The notes under the pieces were generated by a model that saw only the letters and a program-made list of their open reading frames with translations, ran no database searches and was not told the origin of the DNA. From NCBI RefSeq assembly GCF_009296025.1, contig NZ_CP045178.1, positions 2,232,001 to 2,296,000 on the forward strand: a stretch of 64,000 nucleotides of DNA. The letters are read 5' to 3'. Made by a program: the position numbers and the translations under genes. This document shows positions 24,617 through 33,187 of this stretch, one piece after another; positions within the stretch are counted from its first letter, which is position 1, and each line of letters starts with the position of its first letter. The stretch is from Streptomyces tsukubensis (GTDB lineage: Bacteria; Actinomycetota; Actinomycetes; Streptomycetales; Streptomycetaceae).

Positions 24617-25469
24617 TCACCACCCCCGAAACGGCACGGTGAAACAGGCGACCCGGTCTCCTGAACCACCGGGGGCGCTGTGGATGACTACGGAGTTCGC
24701 CTGCTTGGACCTGAGGTGCCAGTCGTGGCGGGCGGTCGCCCGCCCCGCACCGTGAGCGTCTGCTGTGAAGTCCAGCCAGATCTCGTTGTCGGCGTTCGCA
24801 TAGGCGGCCGAGACGGAGGGCTGCACCGGATCGGCGACGTGCTGATAGTGCCCACCGGCAGCTGCCGGGTCGGACCCGCACACCCCGGTGTGCACATGCA
24901 CGCCGTACTTGTGCCCCGCCACCAGCCCGCTCGCCCGCAGGATCACGACTGTCCCCTCCTTGTCCGTCCGCTGCTCCACATCGATCCCCGCCCCGGCGGG
25001 CACGAGCGACTGGTCGTACGTCATCGCCCTGGAGGGAACGAAGGCCGTGGGCGGCGCGAACCGGGCCACCATGCGCAACGAGTAACTGCCCCCGGGCCCG
25101 GCACCCGATGCGGGCTCGGCCTCCACCCCTTCGGTACCGGACGCCACAACTCCCGTACCCGCTCCCGTACCCGGCCCCACAGCCGTACCCAGCCGTCCCG
25201 GATCGGTCGCCGCAGCCGCTCCCGCCCCTTCCCCCGCCCCCGGCGTCCGGCGCAGGCCCGAAATGGGGCGCGGCCGCCTTCCCGGATTCGGTCGCCGCCA
25301 CCTTCCCGGGGATGGCCGACGCGTCCTGCGACACCCCGCCGCCCCTGCCCCCGCCCCCGTCTCCCCGATCGAGACCCTCCGCCGCCGCAGCGCCGGCCCC
25401 TGGTCCCGCGACCGCGCCGACCGCCAGCACGACCGTCGCCACCGTCCCTGCGAGCTTCCCTACCGCCAT
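24617..25469 (-). pseudogene. Cu/Zn superoxide dismutase-like exported protein, frameshifted
   Basis: The N-terminus (ATG 25469 after GAGGAG) encodes a signal peptide MAVGKLAGTVATVVLAVGAV and a linker ending near APDAGGG. The SOD-like domain lies in a different frame, from about 25220 to the stop at 24617: ligand-type histidines in YGVHVHTGVCG, GGHYQHV and SVVIHSAP, with NEIWLDFTADAHG. The switch falls in a G/C run at 25221-25242. One base change would restore a single protein of about 283 aa. Both halves keep coding-like composition, so this is either a recent mutation, a homopolymer sequencing error, or programmed slippage. Confidence 0.7.
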
Positions 25470-25699
25470 TTTTCCGCTCCTCGCGTCAGCCACTCCGTTA
25501 CCGCACGTCATCACGTTGGTACTGGACCGGCTGCCGCCCCGCCGCCCCGGAGCGGCAGCCGGGTGAACGAATCATGGGGAGCATGTGCGCCCCTGTGGAA
25601 AACTGACCGGCCGACCGGCGTACGCTGTATGGCTGGTATCCGGCCGCCCCTGCCGCTCCCCTGCGACGTCGCGGCGTTGTTCATGACCGGGGAGTTTCG

Positions 25700-26308
25700 G
25701 TGTTCGACAGTCTGGGGCCGCTGACTGGCAGCCCATGGATCTATGCCGTCGTGGCGCTCTCCGTTGTCTTCGACGTTTTCCTTCCTGTGCTGCCCAGTGG
25801 AGTACTGGTGATCATGGCGGCAGCGGCGGCGGCCGCCGCAGGTACCAGTACGCATATGCACGAGGTCCCCGATGTCATCGCCCTCACCCTGAGCGCCGCC
25901 ACGGCTTCCGTCCTCGGTGACCTCTTCGCCTACCGGCTCGCCTGGCGGGGCGGCGAGCGGCTGGACCGGGCCATCGCACGCTCCCGAAGGCTGACCACGG
26001 CGCAGGAACGACTCGGTTGGGCCCTCACCCGCGGGGGCGGCGCCCTGGTCGTCGTCGCACGCTTCGCGCCGGCCGGACGCTCCGTGGTCTCACTGGGCGC
26101 GGGCGCGGCCCATCGCAAGGTGCGCGAATTCCTGCCGTGGTCCGCCCTGGCGGGCGTGGCCTGGGCCGTGTACAGCGTGGCCCTCGGCTACTTCGGCGGA
26201 CATTTGCTCGGCGCGACATGGCTGGGCACCGGCGTCTCCCTGCTCGCCCTCTTCGGCGCGGGTGCGGGCGCGGCGTTCATGATGCGCCGGCCCGCAGCGT
26301 CCCACTGA
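25700..26308 (+). CDS. DedA/VTT-family membrane protein
   Basis: A 202-aa protein from GTG 25700, six bases after GGGGAG. The hydrophobic N-terminus and the central FAYRLAWRGGERLDR, then VVVARFAPAGRSVVSLGAGA, match the DedA core, where the arginine in the F-x-P-x-x-R segment is conserved. Four to five TM or re-entrant helices are expected. DedA proteins are flippases for polyprenyl phosphate or phospholipid, or act in proton homeostasis. It is a divergent member compared with the second DedA at 33188. Confidence 0.8.
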   Translation: MFDSLGPLTGSPWIYAVVALSVVFDVFLPVLPSGVLVIMAAAAAAAAGTSTHMHEVPDVIALTLSAATASVLGDLFAYRLAWRGGERLDRAIARSRRLTTAQERLGWALTRGGGALVVVARFAPAGRSVVSLGAGAAHRKVREFLPWSALAGVAWAVYSVALGYFGGHLLGATWLGTGVSLLALFGAGAGAAFMMRRPAASH

Positions 26309-26347
26309 CGCCTGTCCCGTCCGTCGGGACCTACCCGGGATCGACCG

Positions 26348-26584
26348 TCAGCCGCCGGAGCGGGAGCCCGCTCCGGCGCCGCGTATCTCCAGGTCGTCCA
26401 AGAGCTCGCGGGTCGCGGCGGCGACACTTTCCACGGCCCGGTCGAAGACTTCGCGGTTGTGCGCGGCGGGAGCACGGAAGCCGGAGACCTTCCGCACGTA
26501 TTGAAGTGCGGCGGCGCGGATCTCGTCGTCGGTGGCCTTGTCCTGCAGGGCCGGGGGTCGAAGGGTCTTGATACTGCGGCACAT
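26348..26584 (-). CDS. DUF2277 small protein
   Basis: A 78-aa protein beginning MCRSIKTLRPP and containing ATDDEIRAAALQYVRKVSGF, the conserved DUF2277 pattern with an N-terminal MCRxIK. It is cytosolic, helical, and has one cysteine at position 2. Function is unknown for the family. It is transcribed divergently from the gene at 26835, and a palindrome sits just upstream of its start. Confidence 0.85.
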   Translation of the reverse strand: MCRSIKTLRPPALQDKATDDEIRAAALQYVRKVSGFRAPAAHNREVFDRAVESVAAATRELLDDLEIRGAGAGSRSGG

Positions 26585-26591
26585 GCCTTAA

Positions 26592-26625
26592 GTGTGGCCC
26601 AAGACAACCGTCTTGGCGATCACAC
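26592..26625. promoter_or_regulatory. nested palindrome upstream of the DUF2277 gene
   Basis: CCAAGAC-AACC-GTCTTGG (26599-26616) is perfect with 7-bp arms and is enclosed by GTGTG (26592) and CACAC (to 26625). It lies eight bases before the DUF2277 start on the minus strand, in or next to its promoter or leader. It is a candidate operator; no regulator is assigned. Confidence 0.5.
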
Positions 26626-26834
26626 GTTCGACTGACTAAGCCTGCCGCCCAGCCCCCTCCACACGGCCCCGAACCGGCTCCGTACGCACTCACCGAAGGC
26701 GGATCACCCCACCCACTCGCCTGCGGCCCCCACCCCACCGAACCAACCAGCCCCAGCGCATCCCACAGCCTCTCCGTCACACACGCCCCTCGATCACTGG
26801 ATCCACGAAATCGAACAGGCGTACCATTCTTTCC

Positions 26835-27266
26835 GTGGCTGCGACCTATGACTTCCCTGACGACCTCCGCACCGGTCAGGAGGAACTGCACCAGGTGCGG
26901 GCCGAACTTCTGGATCTCCTGAAGCATCTGCCCTGGTCGGTAGAGCCTCTGGACGGCTTCAGCGACAATCAGGGCTGGCGCAAGGTGGAGCGCCCCGCCT
27001 CCCCCGGCTGGAGCCCGGACGAACAGGCACAGGTCGAGAAGCTGCGACGCAAAGAGTGGGAACTCACCGTCTTCATCACCTCCCACCGCTTCTGGCAGGA
27101 GATACCGACCTCCGACACCGTGGACGCCAGAACCCGCCTCAAACACGCCCACGAGACACACGAACTCCCCGAACACACGGACCCCGTACGCCCGATCCTC
27201 AAGGATCAGAGCGAAGCCCCGCCGACCGCGGAACCCGAGCAGGAGCCCGGGGAGGAGAACGGCTGA
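26835..27266 (+). CDS. conserved hypothetical protein
   Basis: A 143-aa hydrophilic protein from GTG 26835; no Shine-Dalgarno precedes it, so the mRNA may be leaderless. A helical N-terminal region (LRTGQEELHQVRAELLDLLK) is followed by PWSVEPL and a WRRKEWEL-like basic/aromatic segment around 75, then a disordered acidic Pro/Glu tail. No signal, TM segment or known catalytic motif. It ends about 70 bases before the terminator shared with the convergent tRNA gene. Confidence 0.68.
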   Translation: MAATYDFPDDLRTGQEELHQVRAELLDLLKHLPWSVEPLDGFSDNQGWRKVERPASPGWSPDEQAQVEKLRRKEWELTVFITSHRFWQEIPTSDTVDARTRLKHAHETHELPEHTDPVRPILKDQSEAPPTAEPEQEPGEENG

Positions 27267-27338
27267 CGCGAAGCCCTTCGACCAGAGCCGTAGCCACCCA
27301 GAAGCGGCTCCTGATCCGAGGAAGGACACACGAAACCA

Positions 27339-27381
27339 GAAACGCCCCGGCCTGCCTGACCAGGCAAGAACGGGGCGTTTC
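27339..27381. terminator. bidirectional terminator of tRNA-Val and the upstream gene
   Basis: GAAACGCCCCG (27339-27349) pairs perfectly with CGGGGCGTTTC (27371-27381); a CTGCCTGACCAGGCA mini-hairpin sits in the loop. On the minus strand it follows the tRNA end by 15 bases, and on the plus strand it follows the 26835 gene. Confidence 0.8.
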
Positions 27382-27395
27382 CGCAGAAGCTCCGG

Positions 27396-27467
27396 TGGGC
27401 GCGGACGGTTTCGAACCGCCGACATCTGCCTTGTAAGGGCAGCGCTCTACCGCTGAGCTACGCGCCC
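27396..27467 (-). tRNA. tRNA-Val (anticodon TAC)
   Basis: The minus strand gives a 72-nt cloverleaf: acceptor GGGCGCG pairs with CGCGCCC, D-arm TAGCTCAGCGGTAGAGC, anticodon stem CTGCC/GGCAG with loop CTTACAA (anticodon TAC, valine), T-arm GGCGGTTCGAAACCGTC. The 3' CCA is not encoded (CCG follows the discriminator A). Confidence 0.95.
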
Positions 27468-27870
27468 GGAACGATTCGACAGCCTACCCTGCCTGGGCCC
27501 GTGTCCCGCAAACACGTCCCCCGCTTCCCGCGGCCTCCGGGGGTTAACCCCAGGCAAGAGCCGGTGGTCGACCGGATCGGCTCCGTCCCGATGGCTCTGT
27601 ACCGTCGAAATATCGGGGAGTGACGGGACATACACAGCAGGTGGGAGTCCTCTCGGGGCTCGGTACGACCCACCCGGCGCGCCCTGCGCCCGACCCGACC
27701 ACAGTTCGGCACAACCCACACCGCAGCACCACCCACAGCCCCGCCCCGCCCCGTCGGACAGCAGCACCACCGAACCGCACAGCCGCCCCGTCACGTCACG
27801 TCACGTCACCTCGCCACCAAGTCACAGCGCAGCCACCCGTAGAAGTCGCGTGGCAACAGGGGAGAACGAA
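27468..27870. other. tRNA promoter side and leader of the DUF4097 gene
   Basis: About 400 bases without a convincing gene; frames are proline/arginine shadows. Four CGTCA direct repeats occur at about 27789-27808. The Shine-Dalgarno GGGGAG at 27859-27864 belongs to the next gene. The tRNA promoter should lie in the left part, on the minus strand, but I cannot define it. Confidence 0.4.
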
Positions 27871-28830
27871 GTGAGCCTTCACACCGACCACGCAGACCGG
27901 GCCGACCGGGCCGACCGGGCCGACCACTCGACCGGCCCCGGGAGCGAGACGGGCGCCGACCACTCGACCGGCCCGGGAATCGGTGGCCACACCGGCAACG
28001 CGAAGCACACAGCCCCCACCGAGCACCGGGGCAGGCCCGGTCAGCGCAGCCAGGACAGGCCAGGGCACCGGAGCCGTGCGGCCTGCCGGGCCATGGCGAT
28101 CAGCCTGACCGCAGCCGGCGCGGTGCTGCTGGCCGGCTGCGGTGGCGGATCCGCGGAGGACGCGAAACCGGAGCACCGTTCCTTCGCCCTCGACGGCCGC
28201 TCCCTCACCATCGACTCCCACGACTCCGACCTTGTCCTCGTCCCCGCCGACGTGAAGAAGGTGGAGGTCACCCGCTGGTTCAAAGGGGATGTGGTGCTCG
28301 GCGACTCGCCCAAAGCCTCTTGGATGATGAAGGGCGACCGTCTGTCCCTGCGCACCCACTGCTCGGGGCTGGTGAAAACCTGCGACGTCAAACACCGGAT
28401 CAAGGTGCCTCGCGGCGTCGCGGTCTCCGTCCGCGGCGACGACGGTCATGTGCGTGCCACCGGCTTCCGCGACGCGCTCACCATCAGCACCGAGGACGGA
28501 CAGGTCACCGTGAAGGACACGACCGGGTCACTGGATCTGCGCAGCGACGACGGCGGAGTCCATGCCCTAGGTGTCAGGTCCAAGCGGATCAGCGCCAGTT
28601 CCAAGGACGGCGCAGTGAAGATCGAGGCGGCTGTGGTGCCCGACCGGGTGAATGTCACCACGGACGACGGCGCCATCGCGATAGGCCTGCCGAAGGGCGC
28701 CTCCTACCGTGTCAGTACCACCAGCGTCGACGGCTCCGTCGATGTGGCCGTGCCGCACGACCCCAGCAGCCCCCACAGGGTGACCGCGCGAACCACGGAC
28801 GGGAAAGTCTCTGTGCGGAGTGCGAACTAA
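27871..28830 (+). CDS. DUF4097 beta-helix lipoprotein
   Basis: About 319 aa from GTG 27871 with GGGGAG six bases upstream. A polar N-terminus with DRADRADRA repeats precedes the hydrophobic segment AISLTAAGAVLLAGCGGG, whose LLAGC is a lipobox. Such a long pre-lipobox region is unusual, and ATG 28093 (MAISLTAAG) may be the true start. The exported domain is built of short repeats such as ISTEDGQVTVKDTTG and VTTDDGAIAIG, the DUF4097/DUF4098 right-handed beta-helix pattern. Probably membrane-anchored at the outer face. Function is unknown; similar proteins are often linked to envelope stress. Confidence 0.8.
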   Translation: MSLHTDHADRADRADRADHSTGPGSETGADHSTGPGIGGHTGNAKHTAPTEHRGRPGQRSQDRPGHRSRAACRAMAISLTAAGAVLLAGCGGGSAEDAKPEHRSFALDGRSLTIDSHDSDLVLVPADVKKVEVTRWFKGDVVLGDSPKASWMMKGDRLSLRTHCSGLVKTCDVKHRIKVPRGVAVSVRGDDGHVRATGFRDALTISTEDGQVTVKDTTGSLDLRSDDGGVHALGVRSKRISASSKDGAVKIEAAVVPDRVNVTTDDGAIAIGLPKGASYRVSTTSVDGSVDVAVPHDPSSPHRVTARTTDGKVSVRSAN

Positions 28831-28903
28831 CGGAGCCGTGTGTTCGTCCTAACCGGTGGGAGAATGACAGCGGGCAGGGCGGACAACAGCACGGGAGAGG
28901 GAA

Positions 28904-30292
28904 GTGACGGCGACACCTTCACAGCCGTACACGCCGTACATGAGGCGCCCGCGTGGCAACCGGCCCGCGTCCCCTCTCCGTGACGTCCTGACCCTGCTGA
29001 TGCTGCCTCTTCCCTTGCTGGTCACGGCCGCCTCGGGGGCCTTCGCCGGAGGTGGCACCCGCCGCTGGTTCGGAGGCAGGGGCGAGAGCCAGCGGGCCGA
29101 GGCTCAGGCGGCGAAGGACGCAGCCGCCGCCGCTTTCTATGATCTCGACACAGCCCAGCGCGATCTGCGGATCTCCATAGAGACGATCACGGCGGTCGAC
29201 GACTCCCCCGCCGCACAGCGCGCGGCCTCGGATTTCGAGACGCTGGGGCGCCGTATCGACGAGGCCAGCAAGCTGTACATCACCGCGGTCGACGCGCACG
29301 ATCTGGACCGCGACGACCTGGAGTCGTCGGTCGCCTCGCGGGCCAGGTCGGAGCTGAGCGCGTCCGAGAGTGAGCTGGGCAAGGTCAAAAAGGACCTCGA
29401 CAGGTTCGCGCGGAGTTTGGGCCCCCTGCTGGACAAGGCCGAGACGCAGCTCGCCCGGCTCGCCCCCGCCGTCGAGCGGGCCAGACAGTCCCTGCTGGCC
29501 GCGAGCAACGCCCTCGACGCCGTACGGAACGCCGGGCTCCAGGCCGACGACCTGGCTGCCAGGCTCGCCGCGCTCGCCCCCGAGCTGACCATGCTCAACC
29601 AGGGCGCGGGGCGGCACGGCGTACCCGAGACGCTACAGCGCGCCGACCGGGTCATGCGGGACGCCGAAGCGGTACGTGCGGAGGCGGCCCGCCTGCCGGA
29701 ACGGGCAGAGGAGACCGACCGCCGCCTGGTCTCCCTGCGCACCCGCGCCCAGGCCCTCACCACCCGCTCGGGACAGGTCGAGCCGGTCCTCAGTGAATTG
29801 CGGCGTCGCTTCACCGCGGCCTGCTGGCAGGATCTCCAGCGCGTTCCTGACCAAGCCGCGGAGAACGTACGGCAGGCGGAGCTGAAGCTCAAGGAGGCAC
29901 AGCGGGCCCGCGACGCCCAGCGCTGGCCCGACGCCACGGCTCTGCTCAGCACCGTGCGCGCGCTGCTCAACACCACCGACGAGGCCGTGTCGGCGGCGGG
30001 CGACCGTTTGAGTCGGCTGAACGCCGTCGCCAAGGACCCGCAGCAGGAGATCGACAGAACACGTTTCGCGATTCGCGACGCCCAGCGTCTCGCCATGGCC
30101 GGCCGGCAGACACCCGACCCTCGGCATGCCCGTCCTCTGGACGACTCGGTCGCCCGCCTCGACCGTGCGGTGGAAGCACTGGAGGGGCGCCACCCCGACT
30201 ACTGGCACTTCCTGACCGAGACCGAGGCGGTACGGACGACCGTGGCCGCCGTGGTGTCCCGGATACGCGAGGAACGAGGGTCCGGCGCGTAG
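28904..30292 (+). CDS. coiled-coil membrane-associated protein of unknown function
   Basis: A 462-aa protein from GTG 28904 preceded by GGGAGAGGG. Residues 24-50 form one TM or signal-anchor helix (DVLTLLMLPLPLLVTAASGAF), after which the chain is almost wholly alpha-helical, Ala/Arg/Glu-rich with heptad regularity: for example SELSASESELGKVKKDLDRF and AVERARQSLLAASNALD. One tryptophan/cysteine pair occurs at AACWQDLQ. No enzyme motif is seen. It may be a structural or scaffold protein. It follows the DUF4097 lipoprotein by 73 bases in the same direction and could be co-transcribed. Confidence 0.72.
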   Translation: MTATPSQPYTPYMRRPRGNRPASPLRDVLTLLMLPLPLLVTAASGAFAGGGTRRWFGGRGESQRAEAQAAKDAAAAAFYDLDTAQRDLRISIETITAVDDSPAAQRAASDFETLGRRIDEASKLYITAVDAHDLDRDDLESSVASRARSELSASESELGKVKKDLDRFARSLGPLLDKAETQLARLAPAVERARQSLLAASNALDAVRNAGLQADDLAARLAALAPELTMLNQGAGRHGVPETLQRADRVMRDAEAVRAEAARLPERAEETDRRLVSLRTRAQALTTRSGQVEPVLSELRRRFTAACWQDLQRVPDQAAENVRQAELKLKEAQRARDAQRWPDATALLSTVRALLNTTDEAVSAAGDRLSRLNAVAKDPQQEIDRTRFAIRDAQRLAMAGRQTPDPRHARPLDDSVARLDRAVEALEGRHPDYWHFLTETEAVRTTVAAVVSRIREERGSGA

Positions 30293-30457
30293 CCACCGCG
30301 GTCCAGCACCTGCCACCCGGGCACCTCACCGCCGGGCTCCCGTGCTCCCGCCCGCGGCCCCACCGCCCCGGCCCTGGCCTCCGGCTGACAAGCAGTCGCG
30401 GGAGCCGGTCTCGCCATCCAAGCCAGGGACACGCCCGCAGTCGGACACGTACCGAGG

Positions 30458-31330
30458 TCAAGGACCCGCGTGCGGCTGTGGCTGAAGTCGCGCCGCGGTG
30501 CGGACAAGGGCGGCGACGGCCACGGAACGGCTGTGCGGTGGCCAGGCGATGACGGTCGTGATCGCCGGCGCGTCCAGCACCGGCACAGCGACCAGGTCGC
30601 CGATGAGCTGACTCCGGCAGGACTCCGGCGCGACCATGGAAGTACGCCCAAGCGAGACCAGTTGGAGCAACTGCGTATGGTCACGGACCTTCGGACCGTC
30701 GCCCTCCGGATATGTCCCGTCCGAACGCGGCCACCGAGGCATCGGCAGTCCCGGCAGGGCGGCCGCCTCCGCCATGTGCACGCCGGACCGCCCGGCCAGG
30801 TCGTGCCGGGCGGGCAGGACCAGGACCTGGCCTTCCGTGGACAGTTCCTCCGTGTCGAACCCGGCCGTCGCGTCGAACGGCCGGTGCAGCAGGGCCACGT
30901 CGGCGCGGCCGTCCCGCAGCATCCGCTCCTGCTCCCCGATCCCGCAGAGCACCAGGTCGACATCGACCGCACCGGGCTCCGAGGCATAGGCGTCAAGCAG
31001 CTTCGCCAGCAGCTCACTGGACGCCCCGGCCTTCATCGCGAGGACCACACCGGGACCGCCCGAAGCGGCACGGGCGGCGCGACGGGTGCGACGCTCCGCG
31101 GCCTCCACCGCGTCGAGCGCCGCCCGCGCCTCCCGTAGCAGCACAGTGCCGGTCTCCGTCATGGTGACCGCGCGACTGCCGCGCTCCAGGAGAGCCGCTC
31201 CGAGGCGTCGCTCCAGTTGGCCGATGGCTCGCGACAACGGTGGCTGCGCGATCCCCAGCCGCTCCGCCGCCCTGCCGAAATGCAGTTCCTCGGCGACAGC
31301 TACGAAATACCGCAACTCGCGCGTTTCCAT
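30458..31330 (-). CDS. LysR-family transcriptional regulator
   Basis: A 290-aa protein. ATG 31330 gives the standard LTTR N-terminus METRELRYFVAVAEELHF, with winged HTH GRAAERLGIAQPPLSRAIGQLE (about 18-39). The effector-binding domain follows a linker helix at about 60-90. It is divergent from the SDR gene, with a perfect palindrome between, so it probably controls that reductase and itself. The inducer is unknown. Confidence 0.92.
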   Translation of the reverse strand: METRELRYFVAVAEELHFGRAAERLGIAQPPLSRAIGQLERRLGAALLERGSRAVTMTETGTVLLREARAALDAVEAAERRTRRAARAASGGPGVVLAMKAGASSELLAKLLDAYASEPGAVDVDLVLCGIGEQERMLRDGRADVALLHRPFDATAGFDTEELSTEGQVLVLPARHDLAGRSGVHMAEAAALPGLPMPRWPRSDGTYPEGDGPKVRDHTQLLQLVSLGRTSMVAPESCRSQLIGDLVAVPVLDAPAITTVIAWPPHSRSVAVAALVRTAARLQPQPHAGP

Positions 31331-31354
31331 CCGTGCAGAATACCGAGCCTGTCC

Positions 31355-31383
31355 AGCGCCGATACCCGCACGGTATCGGCGCT
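31355..31383. promoter_or_regulatory. LysR-type operator palindrome
   Basis: AGCGCCGATACC (31355-31366), spacer CGCAC, GGTATCGGCGCT (31372-31383): perfect 12-bp arms. It contains the T-N11-A arrangement of LysR-family sites (ATACC-N5-GGTAT). It lies in the 102-bp divergent region, 24 bp from the LysR start and 49 bp from the SDR start. Confidence 0.8.
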
Positions 31384-31432
31384 TACCCGATCGGTGTTGG
31401 CCTGTTCCCGCCCGCTCGGACACGATGAATAC

Positions 31433-32158
31433 ATGAGTGAACAGAGAGTCGCGCTGGTGACCGGCGCCAACAAGGGCATTGGATACGAGATCGCGGCAGG
31501 GCTCGGCGCCCTGGGATGGAAGGTCGCGGTGGGGGCCCGGAACGAGGAGCGCCGTGAGGCCGCGGTGGCGAAGCTGCGCGCGGCCGACGTGGACGCGTTC
31601 GGTGTACCGCTCGACGTGACCGACGACGCGAGTGTGGCCGCCGCCGCGCGGCTGATCGAGGAAGCGGAGGGCGGCCTCGACGTACTCGTCAACAATGCGG
31701 GGATCACCGGTGGCGGACCGCAGGAGCCCAGCACGGTCGATCTCGCGAAGGTGCGGGCGGCCGTGGAGACCAACGTGTTCGGTGTCATCCGCGTGACCAA
31801 CGCGATGCTGCCGATGCTGCGCCGCTCGGCGTCGCCGCGGATCGTGAACGTCTCCAGCAGCGTCGGTTCGCTCGCTCGGCAGACCACTCCCGGCGTCGAT
31901 ACCGGACCGATCGCCGTGGCGTACGCGCCGTCGAAGTCGTTCCTGAACGCCGTCATGATCCAGTACGCCAAGGAACTGAGCGACACCAACATCCTGATCA
32001 ATGCCGCGTGCCCCGGCTTCGTGGCGACCGACCTGAACGGTTTCCGCGGGGTCGGCACCCCCGTGCAGGGCGCGGCCACTCCGATCCGCCTCGCGACCCT
32101 GCCCGACGGCGGTCCGTCCGGCAGGTTCTTCGACAACGCGGGAGAAGTGCCCTGGTGA
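31433..32158 (+). CDS. SDR-family short-chain oxidoreductase
   Basis: A 241-aa NAD(P)-dependent reductase. ATG 31433 follows a weak site. The Rossmann motif is VTGANKGIGYEIAAGLG (TGxxxGxG, about 10-26), NNAG is at about 90-93, the catalytic serine is in VNVSSSVGSL and the YxxxK pair in VAYAPSKSFLN. The TGANKGIG form resembles the carbonyl-reductase-like group of bacterial SDRs. The substrate is probably an aldehyde, ketone or quinone; control by the divergent LysR is inferred. Confidence 0.92.
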   Translation: MSEQRVALVTGANKGIGYEIAAGLGALGWKVAVGARNEERREAAVAKLRAADVDAFGVPLDVTDDASVAAAARLIEEAEGGLDVLVNNAGITGGGPQEPSTVDLAKVRAAVETNVFGVIRVTNAMLPMLRRSASPRIVNVSSSVGSLARQTTPGVDTGPIAVAYAPSKSFLNAVMIQYAKELSDTNILINAACPGFVATDLNGFRGVGTPVQGAATPIRLATLPDGGPSGRFFDNAGEVPW

Positions 32159-32556
32159 CGGGTGCGGCGGCCCGCCGTGGCGAGGCCGGGAGCCACTTCG
32201 GGTAACTCGCCCTCGCCCACCGCTCCGGTCCCGACGTACCGGGGCCCAGCAGCCTTCGCGGAAGCTGCTCGACGGGCGTCCGGCATAGTCAGAGTCTCGT
32301 CCACGCCCTGGCGAGGGCAGCCAATCGGGGCACTCCGAGCCACCGTCCGATCACCCTTTGAAGCTCACATTTCGCCCCTCTTGCGGCCGATTTGTCGACC
32401 TTGTCCCATGGAGGGAGACTGGTACGACCGAGGAGAGGCGCCATCCCGACGCGCGGCATACCCGTCGTCGCGCGCCGCGCGGCACAGGCCCCACGGCCGG
32501 CCGTCCTCTTGGCGACCTCCCCTTCGCAAGGTCCCCGCGAGTGGAAGGAGGCGGAA
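32159..32556 (+). other. intergenic region and long leader of the DUF4383 gene
   Basis: About 400 bases. A small dyad GCAGC...GCTGC at 32249-32268 may terminate the SDR transcript. The second half probably carries the promoter (AT-richer stretch around 32355-32400) and a leader ending in GGAAGGA (32543-32549). Frames are arginine-rich; no gene is seen. Confidence 0.4.
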
Positions 32557-33078
32557 ATGGCCACGCAGCTGCTCCGCCCCGGATCGAGACGGCACCCTGG
32601 ACCGAGACGACACGTTTCCTTCGACGATCACTTGCCCGTGGACCACCGGCTGAGTCAGGTCTACCGCGGGGGCGCCGGGCTGATGGGTCTTGTGCTGCTC
32701 GCCTTCGGCATCTTCGGCCTCATCGACAAGGTCGGCTTCTTCACGACCCGTGGTGACCAGGTCGCGGGGCTCAACACCAACGGCACACTCAGCGTCCTGT
32801 CCATCTGTGCCGGGCTGCTGTTGTTCGTCGGCATGGTCATCGGCGGGAACGTGGCCTCGACCGTCAACATGGTCCTCGGGATCGTGTTCATCGTCAGCGG
32901 CTTCGTCAATCTCGCCCTCCTCGACACCGCCAACAACTTCCTGGCGTTCCGCATCCAGAACGTGCTGTTCAGCTTCGTGGTCGGCGTACTGCTGATGTTC
33001 TTCGGCATGTACGGCAGAGTCAGCGGACGTCTGCCGTACGACAACCCGTACTGGCGGGCGAGGCACCCCGAGAACTGA
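32557..33078 (+). CDS. DUF4383 membrane protein
   Basis: A 173-aa protein; ATG 32557 is eight bases after GGAAGGA. A basic N-terminus of about 30 residues precedes four TM helices: LMGLVLLAFGIFGLID, LSVLSICAGLLLFVGMVIG, VNMVLGIVFIVSGFVNLA and VLFSFVVGVLLMFFGMYG. The segment DHRLSQVYRGGAG resembles the start of the DUF4383 domain. Function unknown. It is followed by a DedA gene in the same direction after 109 bases. Confidence 0.8.
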   Translation: MATQLLRPGSRRHPGPRRHVSFDDHLPVDHRLSQVYRGGAGLMGLVLLAFGIFGLIDKVGFFTTRGDQVAGLNTNGTLSVLSICAGLLLFVGMVIGGNVASTVNMVLGIVFIVSGFVNLALLDTANNFLAFRIQNVLFSFVVGVLLMFFGMYGRVSGRLPYDNPYWRARHPEN

Positions 33079-33187
33079 GCCGTGTGACGGGCACCCCGTT
33101 GAACGCGCGTTGAGAGACGGGGGCGCCGGGCCAGTGGTTCGGCGCCCCTTCAGGCTGCCTTCAGGTCCGCCCGCCTAGCTTGATCCG

